A stretch of 64,000 nucleotides of DNA from Streptomyces sp. AC550_RSS872 (GCF_019049285.1 NZ_JAGMUL010000013.1:16147-80146); one strand, 5' to 3'. Shown: positions 43,851 through 53,691, numbered from the stretch's first letter. Notes: generated by a model not told the origin, from the sequence alone. Numbers and translations: made by a program.

Positions 43851-43981
43851 GGTGGCCCCGATTATCGCGGTCGCGTCCCGGCCGGCCCGGATCGACCGCC
43901 GTCGACACGCGGTGCCGTGCCAAAGAATGTGATCCGGGCCAGTCGGGGCAACCCGTCCGGACCGGAAACCGTGCCGCTCGC

Positions 43982-44347
43982 CTACCTCGCCACGAACTGC
44001 GTGAGAATCGCCTGCACCTCGTAGATGTCCACACCCTTGGTGAACGTCTTCTCGATCGGCGTCGCCGACCCCGAGAGCCAGATCTTCAGCTCGGCGTCCA
44101 GGTCGAAGGTGCCGGCGGTCTCCACCGCGAAGTGCGTGATGCTGCGGTAGGGGATGGAGTGGTACTCCACCTTCTTGCCGGTGATGCCCTGCTTGTCGAC
44201 CAGGATGAGACGGCGGTCGGTGAACAGGATGGTGTCCCGTATCAGCAGATACGCCGCGTGCACCTGCTCACCGTGACCCAGCAGCCGGGCGAAGTCCTGC
44301 TGCGCCTGACCCGGGTCGACGGTGTGCGCGTTTCCGAAGAGCGCCAT
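43982..44347 (-). CDS. Bacterial PH-domain protein
   Basis: 121 aa. A PH-like beta-barrel fold: LLIRDTILFTDRRLILVDKQ, KVEYHSIPYRSITHFAVETA, FDLDAELKIWLSG, ending in the C-terminal helix YEVQAILTQFVA. Matches the bPH/YokE-like group. No TM or signal sequence; role unknown. The ATG at 44347 has a GGGGGGA stretch upstream. Confidence 0.85.
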   Translation of the reverse strand: MALFGNAHTVDPGQAQQDFARLLGHGEQVHAAYLLIRDTILFTDRRLILVDKQGITGKKVEYHSIPYRSITHFAVETAGTFDLDAELKIWLSGSATPIEKTFTKGVDIYEVQAILTQFVAR

Positions 44348-44453
44348 GGATGGATCCCCCCACTTGATGGCCTTTGGCGGCCGATCGACGGCCTTGCGTG
44401 ATCTTCGCAATGTACAGCGGCCCGGGGGCGGCCAGGCATAGGGGCGTAAACGA

Positions 44454-44930
44454 TCAGGTGTCGTACGAACCGTCCCAGGGCGCACCGAAACCCAGGTTGT
44501 CCGGATGGAGCTCGGCCCATGCCTCGCCCTCGTCCTCCCCCGTCACCAGGCCGAACAGCACGCCGTCGACGGTGAGTTGGAAGGGGCGGATCGCGATGTC
44601 CGTGTACGTACGGCGGGGGAGGCTGCGCAGCCGGGTCGCGAGGTGGGCCCGGGCGCGGGCCAGTACCGAGTCGGGGCCGTGCGGGGCGCGCTGCTGCTCG
44701 GCCCAGGTGCCGGCGCACCAGATCTCCGACTCTCGGTACCTGCCCTCGGAGTCGAAGGTGTGCAGGACCGAATAGAGACGTTTGTGCTCTTCCCAGCCGG
44801 TGTCGAGGTCGAACCCCTTGGGGAAGGCGTAGGTGACCGACCCCATGAACTGCCCGTCTGCATAACAGCCGATCGCCTCGGTACGGCCGTGCGGCTCGTA
44901 GGCGATCGGGATGACCTCAGGGACTGCCAT
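44454..44930 (-). CDS. Conserved-type hypothetical protein
   Basis: 158 aa soluble protein. Begins MAVPEVIPIAYEPHGRTEAI and has mixed alpha/beta character (GQFMGSVTYAFPKGFDLDTG, IAIRPFQLTVDGVLFGLVTG) and an acidic C-terminus (FGAPWDGSYDT). I do not recognise the family. ATG 44930 gives the most natural N-terminus; ATG 44942 is an alternative and neither has a strong ribosome site. Confidence 0.7.
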   Translation of the reverse strand: MAVPEVIPIAYEPHGRTEAIGCYADGQFMGSVTYAFPKGFDLDTGWEEHKRLYSVLHTFDSEGRYRESEIWCAGTWAEQQRAPHGPDSVLARARAHLATRLRSLPRRTYTDIAIRPFQLTVDGVLFGLVTGEDEGEAWAELHPDNLGFGAPWDGSYDT

Positions 44931-45137
44931 GGCGGAAACCATACGGTCGTGAAGGGGGACATGGTGGCGGTGGGGGGCGATCGATGCCAACCCAATGGGC
45001 AACATCCCCGTGATGTCCGCGACTTGACCACCGTTCAGTCAAAAGATTCACGGCAGCCTTTCCGATCTCCGCGACCACGAAGGAGCTGGGAAACCCGCTC
45101 ACCCGGGCCTGTTCGCCGGCAACGCGAGCCTCACCGG

Positions 45138-45304
45138 ATGCGGGTGCCCGAGTTCGCCAAGGCCGTTGGGTACGGGGAGGACCTTGTCTGCAAGATCGCG
45201 GCTGGGCACCGTCCACGTCCGCGACTCCAAGAACACCCGGGGCCCCCGCCTGGGTGTCGCCCCCGAGATGGTCGGACTTCGTGACGTACGCGTCGGGGAG
45301 TTGA
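45138..45304 (+). pseudogene. XRE-regulator / DUF397 pair remnant (fused, frameshifted)
   Basis: At 45138 the plus strand reads MRVPEFAKAVGYGEDLVCKIAAGHRP, the recognition-helix part of an actinomycete XRE (Scr1-type) HTH. From about 45200, in another frame, RLGTVHVRDSKNTRGPRLG matches the DUF397 core, and after a frameshift near 45270 WSDFVTYASGS reaches a stop at 45302-45304 as in DUF397 C-termini. Both genes of a common XRE-DUF397 pair are thus reduced to fragments and fused. These pairs are very numerous in Streptomyces and related to regulatory (BldB/WhiJ-like) modules. Confidence 0.65.
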
Positions 45305-45307
45305 TCC

Positions 45308-45994
45308 TCAACCCTGTCCCGGGCGGTTCGAATCGCCGGTGCCCGCGTCAAGTTGACGGGCACCGTCCTGTTGCGGAAGAACCCGTTCGACCAGCATCTC
45401 GGGAGAGGGTTCGATACCCAGGGCCCGCATCGCGGTGAGGGAGTAGAGCAGGTCCTTCTGCTCCTGCGTGGCGACGCGGTCGATGAACCCGCTGGCGCGC
45501 TCCAGCTTGTGATCCTCCTGGATCTGTTCGCTGAGCTGCACGCCCATCTCCTTGGCGTCCTCCCGCGTGTGCCGGGCGTGACGCGCGAGGATCCCGCCGC
45601 CCGAGGTGATGAGGATGCCCGTCAGGCTCGTCACCAGCGGCAGATAGTCGAGGTTCGGGTTACCGGCGTGCACCAGTGCCAGGATGCCGCCGGCCAGCAC
45701 GATGAGCGCGCCGCCGGCCATGAAGAACACACTGAGCCGGAAAGTCGCTTCGGCCTGCCGATGACCCTGTTTGACCAGCTCGACGTAGAGTTCCTGGCGC
45801 TGGGCGGCGAGGCTGTCGGCGGTGCCGGCGGCGGGTGGGGCCTCTGTCGGCGGGACGTGAACGGTGACGTTGTCACCGGTCACCGCGACTCGGATGTCCC
45901 CTCCGGCCGCGATGGACCCCCTGCCGCTCGACGAGATCTCGTTGGGTTCGCCCGTGGCCGCTCCACCTGACGACCGCCACCATCTCCACCGCAT
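45308..45994 (-). CDS. Probable TRADD-N-associated two-TM membrane domain protein
   Basis: 228 aa. An N-terminal nonconserved part contains SIAAGGDIRVAVTGDNVTVH, similar to the short beta-rich G-D-N tags preceding bacterial conflict-system modules. Then AEATFRLSVFFMAGGALIVL...LVHAG (TM1) and VTSLTGILITSGGGILA (TM2), followed by RHTREDAKEMGVQLSEQIQE and a helical C-terminal region with DRVATQEQKDLLY. This layout matches, from memory, TRADD-N-associated membrane proteins predicted in bacterial immunity/apoptosis-like systems. No effector domain (NTPase, protease) is adjacent. Membership is an inference from pattern, not from a search. Confidence 0.6.
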   Translation of the reverse strand: MRWRWWRSSGGAATGEPNEISSSGRGSIAAGGDIRVAVTGDNVTVHVPPTEAPPAAGTADSLAAQRQELYVELVKQGHRQAEATFRLSVFFMAGGALIVLAGGILALVHAGNPNLDYLPLVTSLTGILITSGGGILARHARHTREDAKEMGVQLSEQIQEDHKLERASGFIDRVATQEQKDLLYSLTAMRALGIEPSPEMLVERVLPQQDGARQLDAGTGDSNRPGQG

Positions 45995-46088
45995 AGTGGT
46001 CCCCCGATCCGCGCCGGCCGGCTGATCCTCCCAGCCGGCCGATCGCCTCAGGGTAGCCGCGATGCGGGCGTCGCGACCCCGGATCGCA

Positions 46089-47804
46089 TTACGCCGCCTC
46101 GCCGCCGAAGCGCTCCTTGTACGCCGCCAGGTCCTCGTCCGTGAGCTTGGCGAAGAGCACCGGGGGGACGGTGAAAGGGGTGCCGGCGGGGACGGAGGCG
46201 AGGGACTTGGCCTCGTCGGCGGTGACCCAGGCGGCGGTGTCGTCCTTCAGCGCGAAGGCCTCGCGCATCGTCTTCGCCGTCGTCGGGATGAAGGGTTGCG
46301 AGACCACCGCGTACAGGTGGATCAGGTTCATCGCCGTACGCAGGGTGAGGGCCGCGGCGTCCTTGTCGGTCTTGATCTCCAGCCACGGGGCCTTCTCCTC
46401 CAGGTAGGAGTTGCCCGCGGACCACAGGGCGCGCAGGGCGGCGGCCGCCTTGCGGAACTGGAGGGCCTCCATGTGCTCCTCGTACTCCGCGAGCAGCCGC
46501 GCGATCTCCTCGCCGAGCTTCGTCTCCGCCTCACCGGCCTCGGCACCCGCCGGGACCTCCTCGCCGAAGCGCTTCTTGGAGAAGGACAGGACACGGTTGA
46601 CGAAGTTGCCGAGGGTGTCGGCGAGGTCCTTGTTCACCGTGGCCGTGAAGTGCTCCCAGGTGAAGGACGAGTCGTCCGACTCGGGGGCGTTGGCGATCAG
46701 GAAGTAGCGCCAGTAGTCGGCGGGGAGGATCTCCAGGGCCTGGTCGGTGAAGACGCCGCGCTTCTGGGAGGTGGAGAACTTTCCGCCGTAGTACGTCAGC
46801 CAGTTGAAGGCCTTGACGAAGTCGACCTTCTTCCAGGGCTCGCGGATGCCGAGCTCGGTGGCCGGGAACATCACCGTGTGGAACGGGACGTTGTCCTTCG
46901 CCATGAACTGCGTGTAGCGGACGTCGGTGTCGACGTCGTACCACCACGACTTCCAGTCGCGGTTCTCCGGGTCCTGGTCCGACCATTCCTTCGTCGAGCC
47001 GAGGTACTCGATCGGGGCGTCGAACCAGACGTAGAAGACCTTGCCCTCGGCCGCCAGCTCCGGCCACGTGTCCGCCGGGACCGGGACGCCCCAGTCCAGG
47101 TCACGGGTGATCGCACGGTCGTGCAGGCCCTCGGTCAGCCACTTGTGGGCGATGGAGGAGGCCAGGTGCGGCCAGACGCCGTCGTGGCGGGCGACCCACT
47201 CCATGACCTCGCGCTGGAGCTTGGACTGGAGGAGGAAGAGGTGCTTGGTCTCGCGGACCTCCAGGTCCGTGGAGCCGGAGATCGCGGAGCGGGGGTTGAT
47301 CAGGTCGGTGGGGTCGAGTACGCGGGTGCAGTTCTCGCACTGGTCGCCGCGGGCCTTGTCGTAGCCGCAGTGGGGGCAGGTGCCCTCGACGTAGCGGTCC
47401 GGGAGGAAGCGGCCGTCGGTCGGCGAGTACACCTGGCGGATGGCGCGCTCTTCGATGAAGCCGTTCTCGTGCAGCTTGCGGGCGAAGTGCTGGGTGATCT
47501 CGACGTTCTGGGGGGAGGAACTCCGGCCGAAGTAGTCGAAGGCCAGCGCGAAGCCGTCGTAGACCGCCTTCTGGGCGTCGTGTGCCTGTGCGCAGAACGC
47601 GTCTACGGGGAGACCCTGCTCCTTCGCCGCCAGCTCGGCGGGGGTGCCGTGCTCGTCCGTCGCGCAGATGTACAGGACGTCGTGGCCGCGCTGGCGGAGG
47701 TACCGGGAGTACACGTCCGCCGGGAGCATGGACCCCACCATGTTGCCCAGGTGCTTGATTCCGTTGATGTACGGAAGGGCGCTGGTGATGAGGTGTCGAG
47801 CCAT
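46089..47804 (-). CDS. metG: Methionyl-tRNA synthetase
   Basis: 571 aa class I synthetase. HIGH-like HLGN (18-21), zinc knuckle [17 protein letters not shown], and KMSKS-like KFSTSQKRG. The C-terminal dimerisation EMAPII-like domain is absent, as in the shorter actinobacterial form. ATG 47804 gives the usual [20 protein letters not shown] start; the frame is open to 47867. Charges initiator and elongator tRNA-Met. Confidence 0.97.
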   Translation of the reverse strand: MARHLITSALPYINGIKHLGNMVGSMLPADVYSRYLRQRGHDVLYICATDEHGTPAELAAKEQGLPVDAFCAQAHDAQKAVYDGFALAFDYFGRSSSPQNVEITQHFARKLHENGFIEERAIRQVYSPTDGRFLPDRYVEGTCPHCGYDKARGDQCENCTRVLDPTDLINPRSAISGSTDLEVRETKHLFLLQSKLQREVMEWVARHDGVWPHLASSIAHKWLTEGLHDRAITRDLDWGVPVPADTWPELAAEGKVFYVWFDAPIEYLGSTKEWSDQDPENRDWKSWWYDVDTDVRYTQFMAKDNVPFHTVMFPATELGIREPWKKVDFVKAFNWLTYYGGKFSTSQKRGVFTDQALEILPADYWRYFLIANAPESDDSSFTWEHFTATVNKDLADTLGNFVNRVLSFSKKRFGEEVPAGAEAGEAETKLGEEIARLLAEYEEHMEALQFRKAAAALRALWSAGNSYLEEKAPWLEIKTDKDAAALTLRTAMNLIHLYAVVSQPFIPTTAKTMREAFALKDDTAAWVTADEAKSLASVPAGTPFTVPPVLFAKLTDEDLAAYKERFGGEAA

Positions 47805-47910
47805 CGGGGGCTGCTCCCAGGTCGGTTCTGCTGCTGGTTTTGCGAACCTTGAAATCGTATCCGACATGGGTGGGCCGCCCGCTTCCCGTTTTGTGTGGTG
47901 GGAAGGGGCG

Positions 47911-47952
47911 GCCGGGGTGATCTTCGGTGGTGATCTACCGGTGGTGATCTAC
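47911..47952. repeat. Short tandem repeat (GGTGATCT x3)
   Basis: GGTGATCT occurs three times at about 14-bp intervals (starting near 47915, 47928 and 47942), as degenerate CCGGTGGTGATCTA units, between the VWA gene stop and metG. Each copy contains a GATC. No clear role. Confidence 0.65.
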
Positions 47953-47956
47953 GGGG

Positions 47957-49492
47957 TTACGGGCGCCAGTCGATCAGTACGCCGTCGTAGAGCTCCGCGT
48001 CCGTGAGCTCCAGGGGGGTCGGGCCCGCGTGGAAGAAGGCCGTGTTGTCGGTCTTCAGCTTGCGGAGGTAGTCGAAGGCCTTGTTGTCGTGGTCGCCGAA
48101 CGCGATGAAGGAGAAGAAGACGGTGGGGTGGGACTTCGCCGCGCTGGTGAGGGACTGGGTGGCGGGGGTCTTCGCGTCGGGGGCGCCGTCGGTCTGGAAG
48201 ACGACGAGGGCGGGGGTGCCGGGGGTGACGTTCTTGTCGTAGTGGGCGAGGACGGCTTCCACGGCGGCGTGGTAGCTGGTGCGGCCCATACGGCCGAGGC
48301 CGGCGTGTGCGTCGTCGACGGCGGTGGCGGAGGAGGTGGCGGTGAGGTCGGCGGTGCCGTCGACCTCGGTGGAGAAGAAGACGACGTGGAGGGAGTGGTT
48401 CGGGGCGCCGGGGTCCAGGTGCTCGGCGAGGGCGAGGGTCTGGTCGGCGAGGGCCTGGGCGGAGCCGTCCTTGTAGTACGGGCGCATGCTCGCGGAGCGG
48501 TCCAGGACGAGGTAGACCTTGGCGCGGGCGGTGGTGAGGCCGGCCTTTGCGAGGGCGGCGGCGGCCGGGGTGGCCTCCGGCTCGGGGTGCGGGGCGTTTG
48601 CCTCCGGCTCGGGCGCGGGCTCGGGCTCGGCCTCGGCTTCGCCTTCGGCGTCGGTGTTCCCGCCCGCACCGCCCGTGCGGCTTTCGTCGTCGGCTGCGGG
48701 TGGCCCCTGTGGGGCGTCCTCGCCGTCGGCGGCTGTCGGCTCGGCCTCGGCTTCGCCTTCGGCGTCGGTGTTCCCGCCCGCACCGCCCGTGCGGGTCTCG
48801 TCGTCGGCTGCGGGTGGCCCCTGTGGGGCGTCCTCGCCGTCGGCGGCCGCGGGCTCGGACTCCGGGACTTCGTCGGCAGCCGCGGAGGGGTCCGGCTCGG
48901 CGGCCGCCTCGGGCTCGTGCTCTTCGGCGACGGGCGTCTCGGCAACCGGTTCCGTAGCTGCCGTCTCCTCGGCAACCGTCGTCTCCTCGGCGACCGGCTC
49001 TTCGACCGTCGACTCCTCGACGGCAGGCGTCTCCGTGATCGTTTCCCCGGCGACCGGCTCCACCGCGACCGGCTCCACCGCGGGCGGCTCCTCAGCCGCC
49101 ACCGGCTCTTCCGCCACCACCGGCTCTTCCACCGCCACCGGCTCTTCCACCGCCACCGGCTCCACCGGCTCCACCGGCTCCGTCGGCTTCGGGACCGTCA
49201 CGTTGTCGAAGGCGGCCGAGACCAGCTCGTGCTCTTCGTCGTCCTCGATGTCCTGGTCGGCCTGGTTGGCCTGCGGCTCGGCGGCCTTGGGGGGCTCGGT
49301 GGTTTCCGGGGTCGGGCGGTCCGCGGTTCGGGGTTCCGGGACCTGGGCCGTCGGGGTCGGCTGGGGTTCCGGGGTCGGGGACGGGACCGTCGGCCGGGGT
49401 TCCGGCGAAGGCGTCGTCGCACCCTCTGCTTCGGCGGTACGCCCCTTGCGTGACCGGCCGAACGCGTTCCGCAGGAGAGTGAGAATGCCCAT
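47957..49492 (-). CDS. VWA-domain protein with long repeat-rich acidic linker
   Basis: 511 aa. The N-terminus begins [20 protein letters not shown]. Residues about 20-330 are a Pro/Glu/Ala-rich low-complexity region with repeated [14 protein letters not shown] units and two 38-aa tandem repeats. The C-terminal roughly 175 residues are a von Willebrand A domain with an intact MIDAS: DRSASM (DxSxS), the Thr in [11 protein letters not shown], and Asp in FQTDGAPD. The end ([16 protein letters not shown]) resembles VWA proteins of the TerF/tellurium-resistance type. Probably a cytoplasmic protein-binding platform. No TM helix seen. Confidence 0.88.
   Translation of the reverse strand: MGILTLLRNAFGRSRKGRTAEAEGATTPSPEPRPTVPSPTPEPQPTPTAQVPEPRTADRPTPETTEPPKAAEPQANQADQDIEDDEEHELVSAAFDNVTVPKPTEPVEPVEPVAVEEPVAVEEPVVAEEPVAAEEPPAVEPVAVEPVAGETITETPAVEESTVEEPVAEETTVAEETAATEPVAETPVAEEHEPEAAAEPDPSAAADEVPESEPAAADGEDAPQGPPAADDETRTGGAGGNTDAEGEAEAEPTAADGEDAPQGPPAADDESRTGGAGGNTDAEGEAEAEPEPAPEPEANAPHPEPEATPAAAALAKAGLTTARAKVYLVLDRSASMRPYYKDGSAQALADQTLALAEHLDPGAPNHSLHVVFFSTEVDGTADLTATSSATAVDDAHAGLGRMGRTSYHAAVEAVLAHYDKNVTPGTPALVVFQTDGAPDAKTPATQSLTSAAKSHPTVFFSFIAFGDHDNKAFDYLRKLKTDNTAFFHAGPTPLELTDAELYDGVLIDWRP
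48624..48851 (-). repeat. 114-bp in-frame tandem duplication in VWA gene
   Basis: Copy A (48624-48737) and copy B (48738-48851) are almost identical and together encode two 38-aa units of the type [20 protein letters not shown]. The period is a multiple of three, so it changes only the length of the linker. Confidence 0.9.
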
Positions 49493-49667
49493 GTGCGCAA
49501 CCCTTCGCGTGAGTTGATGCCCGTAGATCCCTGGCCAGGACGGACACGTAAGGTTAGCGGCCCCAGATGGTGATCTTGGGGAGGGGCTGGCACTGAAGCC
49601 CCCCGTACGTCAAGGGAGCATCGCGCCGAGTCCGGCCGAGGGCTCAACTTCGGTACCGCTACCTCTG

Positions 49668-49689
49668 GTTCACCTTTAGTTCATGTGAT
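49668..49689 (+). promoter_or_regulatory. PHO box (PhoP-binding direct repeats) upstream of phoX
   Basis: GTTCACCTTTA (49668-49678) and GTTCATGTGAT (49679-49689) are two contiguous 11-bp direct repeat units. They match the Streptomyces PHO box consensus, whose first seven bases are GTTCACC. It lies about 80 bp upstream of the phoX start on the same strand, as expected for phosphate-starvation induction by PhoR-PhoP. Confidence 0.85.
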
Positions 49690-49768
49690 CGCCCCGCTCC
49701 CGCACAGACGTGCCCCTAGCGTCCCCCACGCCGCACTCAAGGGGAAGCCAAGGGGAGAACAAGACATC

Positions 49769-51841
49769 ATGCGCATACCGTTGCCGATCATCAGAACGAA
49801 CAGCGACTCGCACCCCGGCGGGCGGGCCGCCCTGACCTGCCGGTTCCGGTGTGGTGACGCGTGTTTCCACGAGGTGCCCAACACCACCACGAACCCGTAC
49901 GTCGGTGACGTCATCGCCGAAGCCGTCAGCCGCCGCACCACGCTGCGCGCCGCCGCCGTCGTCACCGCGGCCGCCGCCGTCAGCGGCACGGTCACCGTGG
50001 CCGCGCCACAGGCGGACGCCGCCGAGGCCGCCGGGGTGTCCGAAAAGACCGGGTCCTCCCGGGGCGCGCGCGGTCTGCGCTTCAGCCCCGTCGCGCCGAA
50101 CACCGCCGATGTCGTGACGATTCCGGACGGTTACGCGCAGAACATCGTCATCCGCTGGGGCGAGCCCATCCTGCGGGGTGCCCCCGCGTTCGACCCGGAG
50201 AACCAGACCGGCGAGGCCCAGGCCAAGCAGTTCGGGTACAACAACGACTTCCTCGCCCTGCTTCCGCTGCCGGGTGAGCGGAACCGGCAGATTCTCGTCG
50301 CCAATCACGAGTACACCGACGAAGTGCTCATGTTCCGCGGGTACGACGACGCCAACCCGACCAAGCAGCAGGTCGAGGTCGCCTGGGCCGCCCATGGGCT
50401 CTCCGCCGTCGTGGTGGAGGGGGACCGGCGGACCGGGAAGCTGACGCCCGTCGCCCGGCACCCGCTCAACCGGCGCGTCACCGCCACGAGCGAGTTCAAG
50501 GTCACCGGGCCCGCCGCCGGGTCCGACCTGCTGAAGACCTCCGCCGACCCGACCGGCACCAAGGTCCTCGGCACGCTCAACAACTGCGCCGGCGGCGTCA
50601 CCCCGTGGGGCACCACGCTGCACGGCGAGGAGAACTTCAACCAGTACTTCGCCAACGCCACCCGCGCCACCGACAAGCGGTACGGGCTCGGGACGGGTGC
50701 CTCCGAGCGCAAGTGGGAGCGGTTCGACAAGCGGTTCGACGTCGCGCAGGAGCCCAACGAGCCGCACCGCTTCGGGTACGTCGTCGAGCTCGACCCGTAC
50801 GACCCCGCCTCCAAGCCGCGCAAGCACACCGCGCTCGGCCGCTTCAAGCACGAGGGCGCGACCGTGCGGCTGACGCACGACGGTCGCCCGGTCGTCTACT
50901 CCGGTGACGACGAGCGGTTCGACTACTTCTACAAGTTCGTCGGCAGCAAGCGGATGAAGAAGGGCCACTCGAGGGCCGTGCGGGAGCACAATCTCTCGCT
51001 GCTCGACGAGGGGACGCTCTACGTCGCCAAGCTCACCGGTGACTCCCCCGCCATCGAGATCGACGGCACCGGCAAGCTCCCGGCCGACGGCGAGTTCGAC
51101 GGCAGCGGCGAGTGGATTCCGCTGGCCACGGCGACGGCGCAGGGTGCCGTCTCGCACGTCGAGGGGATGACGGCGGAGGAGGTCTTCGTCTTCACGCGCC
51201 TGGCCGGTGACAAGGTCGGCGCGACGAAGATGGACCGGCCCGAGGACGTCGAGCCGAACCCGCACACCGGCAAGGTGTACGTCGCCCTCACCAACAACAA
51301 GGACCGCGGCGCCGCGGGCAAGGCCCCGGCCGACGAGGCCAACCCGCGCAACACCAACAAGCACGGCCAGGTCCTGGAGCTGACCGAGCGCTGGAACTGC
51401 GCCGACAGCGAGAAGTTCGCCTGGAAGCTGTTCCTGGTCGCCGGAGACCCGAACGACCCGGCCACCTACTTCGCCGGTTTCCCGAAGGAAGACGTCTCCC
51501 CGATCTCCTGCCCGGACAACGTCGCCTTCGACTCGTACGGCAACCTGTGGATCTCCACCGACGGCAACCAGCTCGGCTCCCACGACGGCCTCTTCGGCGT
51601 CGCCACGCGCGGGGAGCGGCGCGGTGAGCTCAAGCAGTTCCTCACGGTGCCGAAGGGTGCGGAGACCTGCGGCCCCGTGATCCAGGACCGGCGTGTGCTC
51701 GTCGCCGTGCAGCACCCGGGCGAGATCGACGGCGCGACGGCCGAGAAGCCGCTGAGCGCCTGGCCCGACGGCGCCGGAAAGATCAACCGCCCGGCTGTGG
51801 TGGCGGTCTGGCGCAAGGACGGCTGCGACATCGGCGTCTGA
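49769..51841 (+). CDS. phoX: PhoX-family alkaline phosphatase (DUF839, Tat-exported)
   Basis: 690 aa. An N-terminal region with internal twin-arginine motif SRRTTLRAAAVVTAAAAVSG is followed by mature sequence from about residue 90. The PhoX core includes NNDFLALLP, LVANHEYTDE, NNCAGGVTPWGT, LHGEENFNQYF, EDVEPNPHTGKVYVALTNN and FDSYGNLWISTDG, typical of the Ca2+/Fe3+-dependent six-bladed propeller phosphatases. Secreted to release phosphate from esters. A PHO box lies upstream. ATG 49769 follows AAGGGGAGAA. Confidence 0.95.
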   Translation: MRIPLPIIRTNSDSHPGGRAALTCRFRCGDACFHEVPNTTTNPYVGDVIAEAVSRRTTLRAAAVVTAAAAVSGTVTVAAPQADAAEAAGVSEKTGSSRGARGLRFSPVAPNTADVVTIPDGYAQNIVIRWGEPILRGAPAFDPENQTGEAQAKQFGYNNDFLALLPLPGERNRQILVANHEYTDEVLMFRGYDDANPTKQQVEVAWAAHGLSAVVVEGDRRTGKLTPVARHPLNRRVTATSEFKVTGPAAGSDLLKTSADPTGTKVLGTLNNCAGGVTPWGTTLHGEENFNQYFANATRATDKRYGLGTGASERKWERFDKRFDVAQEPNEPHRFGYVVELDPYDPASKPRKHTALGRFKHEGATVRLTHDGRPVVYSGDDERFDYFYKFVGSKRMKKGHSRAVREHNLSLLDEGTLYVAKLTGDSPAIEIDGTGKLPADGEFDGSGEWIPLATATAQGAVSHVEGMTAEEVFVFTRLAGDKVGATKMDRPEDVEPNPHTGKVYVALTNNKDRGAAGKAPADEANPRNTNKHGQVLELTERWNCADSEKFAWKLFLVAGDPNDPATYFAGFPKEDVSPISCPDNVAFDSYGNLWISTDGNQLGSHDGLFGVATRGERRGELKQFLTVPKGAETCGPVIQDRRVLVAVQHPGEIDGATAEKPLSAWPDGAGKINRPAVVAVWRKDGCDIGV

Positions 51842-51857
51842 CCCCCACGGACACCGA

Positions 51858-52817
51858 TCACGGGAGGGCTGGGACCGGCGGCTGCCGCTCACCGTCGTGT
51901 TCCGGCCATTCCCGTTCCAGCCATTCCCGGTACGCCGGCGCCTGCCGCGCCACCTCCCAGTACGCCTCCTCCAGCGCGGGATAGACCCCGTCCAGGTCCG
52001 TCTCCGTACGGGCCGCGAGGAGCAGGCGTACGCCCAGGGGGTCGCCGTGCAGGCGCCGTACCGCCATGGTGGGGCTGTCGGCGTGGGTCGGCTGGCAGAC
52101 GGCGACCACCTCACCGGTGGCGACCAGGGCGTCGGCCGTGTAGTAGTCGCCGTGCAGCACATGCGGGCTGACCCCGGCGGCGCGGAACATCCGCTGCACG
52201 GCGTCCCACTCGCCGTCCACCGTCGGGTCGACCATCCAGCGGTCGTCGGCCAGATCAGGGAGGGCGACCTCCGCCTTCGCCGCGGCCGGATGGTCGGTCG
52301 GCAGCGACACGAACTGCGGCTCGCGTTCCATCAGCACGCGGAGACGAAGCTCGGGTGGGATGCGCAACGGGCAGCCCTCCACCTCGTGCACGAAGGCGAC
52401 GTCCAGCTGGCCGTCGGCGACCATGCGGAGCAGGGCGTTCGGGGAGACGTTCATGTGCAGGGTCGGATCCTGGCCGTGGCCGCGCAGCCGGCGCAGCCAG
52501 CCCGCCAGGGCCTTGCTCGCCGTCGACCCGACCCGCAGCTCCGCACCGCCCACCGCGGCCGCCCTCGCCTCCGCGACCAGGGCACGCATGTCGGCCACCA
52601 GCGGACGGGCCCGGCTGAGGACCAGCCGGCCCAGCGGCGTGGGCCGGCAGCCGGTTCTCGCGCGGACGAACAGCGCGCCGCCCAGCTCCTGCTCGATCCG
52701 CCGCAGTTGCGTGCTGAGCGACGGCTGGGCGACGCCCAGCTGGCGTGCGGCCCGGTGCAGACTGCCGGTGTCCGCTATGGCGCACAGCGCGCGGAGGTGT
52801 CTCACCTCGAGGTCCAT
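51858..52817 (-). CDS. snpR: LysR-family activator of snapalysin (SnpR-type)
   Basis: 319 aa. N-terminal winged HTH (MDLEVRHLRALCAIADTGSL, AARQLGVAQPSLSTQLRRIE) and a LysR substrate-binding domain (LRVGSTASKALAGWLRR, DVAFVHEVEG). Divergent from the snapalysin gene, the classic snpR-snpA/mprR arrangement in Streptomyces. ATG 52817 chosen; the frame is open upstream into the intergenic region. Confidence 0.9.
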   Translation of the reverse strand: MDLEVRHLRALCAIADTGSLHRAARQLGVAQPSLSTQLRRIEQELGGALFVRARTGCRPTPLGRLVLSRARPLVADMRALVAEARAAAVGGAELRVGSTASKALAGWLRRLRGHGQDPTLHMNVSPNALLRMVADGQLDVAFVHEVEGCPLRIPPELRLRVLMEREPQFVSLPTDHPAAAKAEVALPDLADDRWMVDPTVDGEWDAVQRMFRAAGVSPHVLHGDYYTADALVATGEVVAVCQPTHADSPTMAVRRLHGDPLGVRLLLAARTETDLDGVYPALEEAYWEVARQAPAYREWLEREWPEHDGERQPPVPALP

Positions 52818-52894
52818 GCCCTCGCACACTAAAGCGGAACAACAGGTTTCACCAGCCGCACAAATCCCCCCCGATCCCTGCCAATTGGGGCCCC

Positions 52895-52911
52895 GATAGG
52901 GCGGGGCTATC
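52895..52911. promoter_or_regulatory. Candidate SnpR operator in snpR-snpA gap
   Basis: GATAG-N7-CTATC (52895-52911) is an interrupted palindrome of the T-N11-A LysR type. A second imperfect palindrome (ATTGGGGCCCCGAT, about 52884-52897) overlaps it. It lies mid-gap between divergent snpR and snpA, where a LysR activator would bind. Confidence 0.5.
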
Positions 52912-52989
52912 ACCGATTGCCATCATCACAGCGGCCTCACAGGCGCCGACACTCGCCTTGACGACTCACCCCCCACCCAGGAGTCATCA

Positions 52990-53664
52990 ATGCGCATCTC
53001 CACGTTCACGTCCAAGTCCCTGTCCGCCCGTACGGCGGTGACGGTCGGCCTCAGTGTCGCGGCCCTCGGTCTCGGTACGGCGGCTCCGGCCACGGCGGCC
53101 CCCGCCCACACCGCCCAGGCCGGCTACGTCGCCAAGTCCGCGGAGGCCGACGGCAGCCGGGCGTTCTTCGAGGCGGTCCTGAAGTCCGTCGCCGAGAAGC
53201 GCGCCGCGGACCCGAGCGCCGCCGCCGTCACCGTCACCTACGACGCCTCCGCGGCGCCGACGTTCAGCGCGCAGATAGCCCGCAGCACCGAGATATGGAA
53301 CGGCGCTGTGTCCAACGTCAAGCTCCAGCAGGGCTCGAACGCCGACTTCACCTACCGCGAGGGCAACGACTCGCGCGGCTCCTACGCCTCGACCGACGGT
53401 CACGGCAACGGCTACATCTTCCTCGACTACCAGCAGAACAAGGAGTACGACTCGACTCGCGTCACCGCGCACGAGACGGGGCATGTGCTGGGGCTGCCGG
53501 ACCACTACGAGGGGCCGTGCAGTGAGCTGATGTCGGGGGGCGGGCCCGGTCCGTCCTGCACGAATTCCGTCCCGGATGCCAACGAGAGGGCCCGCGTGGA
53601 TCAGCTGTGGGCCAACGGGTTCGCTGCCGCGATGGACAAGGCGCTGGAGAAGGTCGGTCGATAG
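52990..53664 (+). CDS. snpA: Snapalysin, secreted M7 zinc metalloprotease
   Basis: 224 aa preproprotein. Signal peptide (about 1-37: [19 protein letters not shown], cleavage near TAAPA), propeptide (about 38-75), and a mature domain with the zinc motif [12 protein letters not shown] (HExxHxxGxxD) and [10 protein letters not shown]. Known as the small neutral protease that cleaves at aromatic P1'. Controlled by the divergent LysR gene. Confidence 0.96.
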   Translation: MRISTFTSKSLSARTAVTVGLSVAALGLGTAAPATAAPAHTAQAGYVAKSAEADGSRAFFEAVLKSVAEKRAADPSAAAVTVTYDASAAPTFSAQIARSTEIWNGAVSNVKLQQGSNADFTYREGNDSRGSYASTDGHGNGYIFLDYQQNKEYDSTRVTAHETGHVLGLPDHYEGPCSELMSGGGPGPSCTNSVPDANERARVDQLWANGFAAAMDKALEKVGR

Positions 53665-53691
53665 GTCTGCCCCGGTTCCACCCCCCCACAT

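Noticed and set aside
47805..47956. Riboswitch or T-box ahead of metG
   Set aside because: No T-box specifier or SAM-riboswitch-like fold could be read; only a short GGTGATCT repeat is present.
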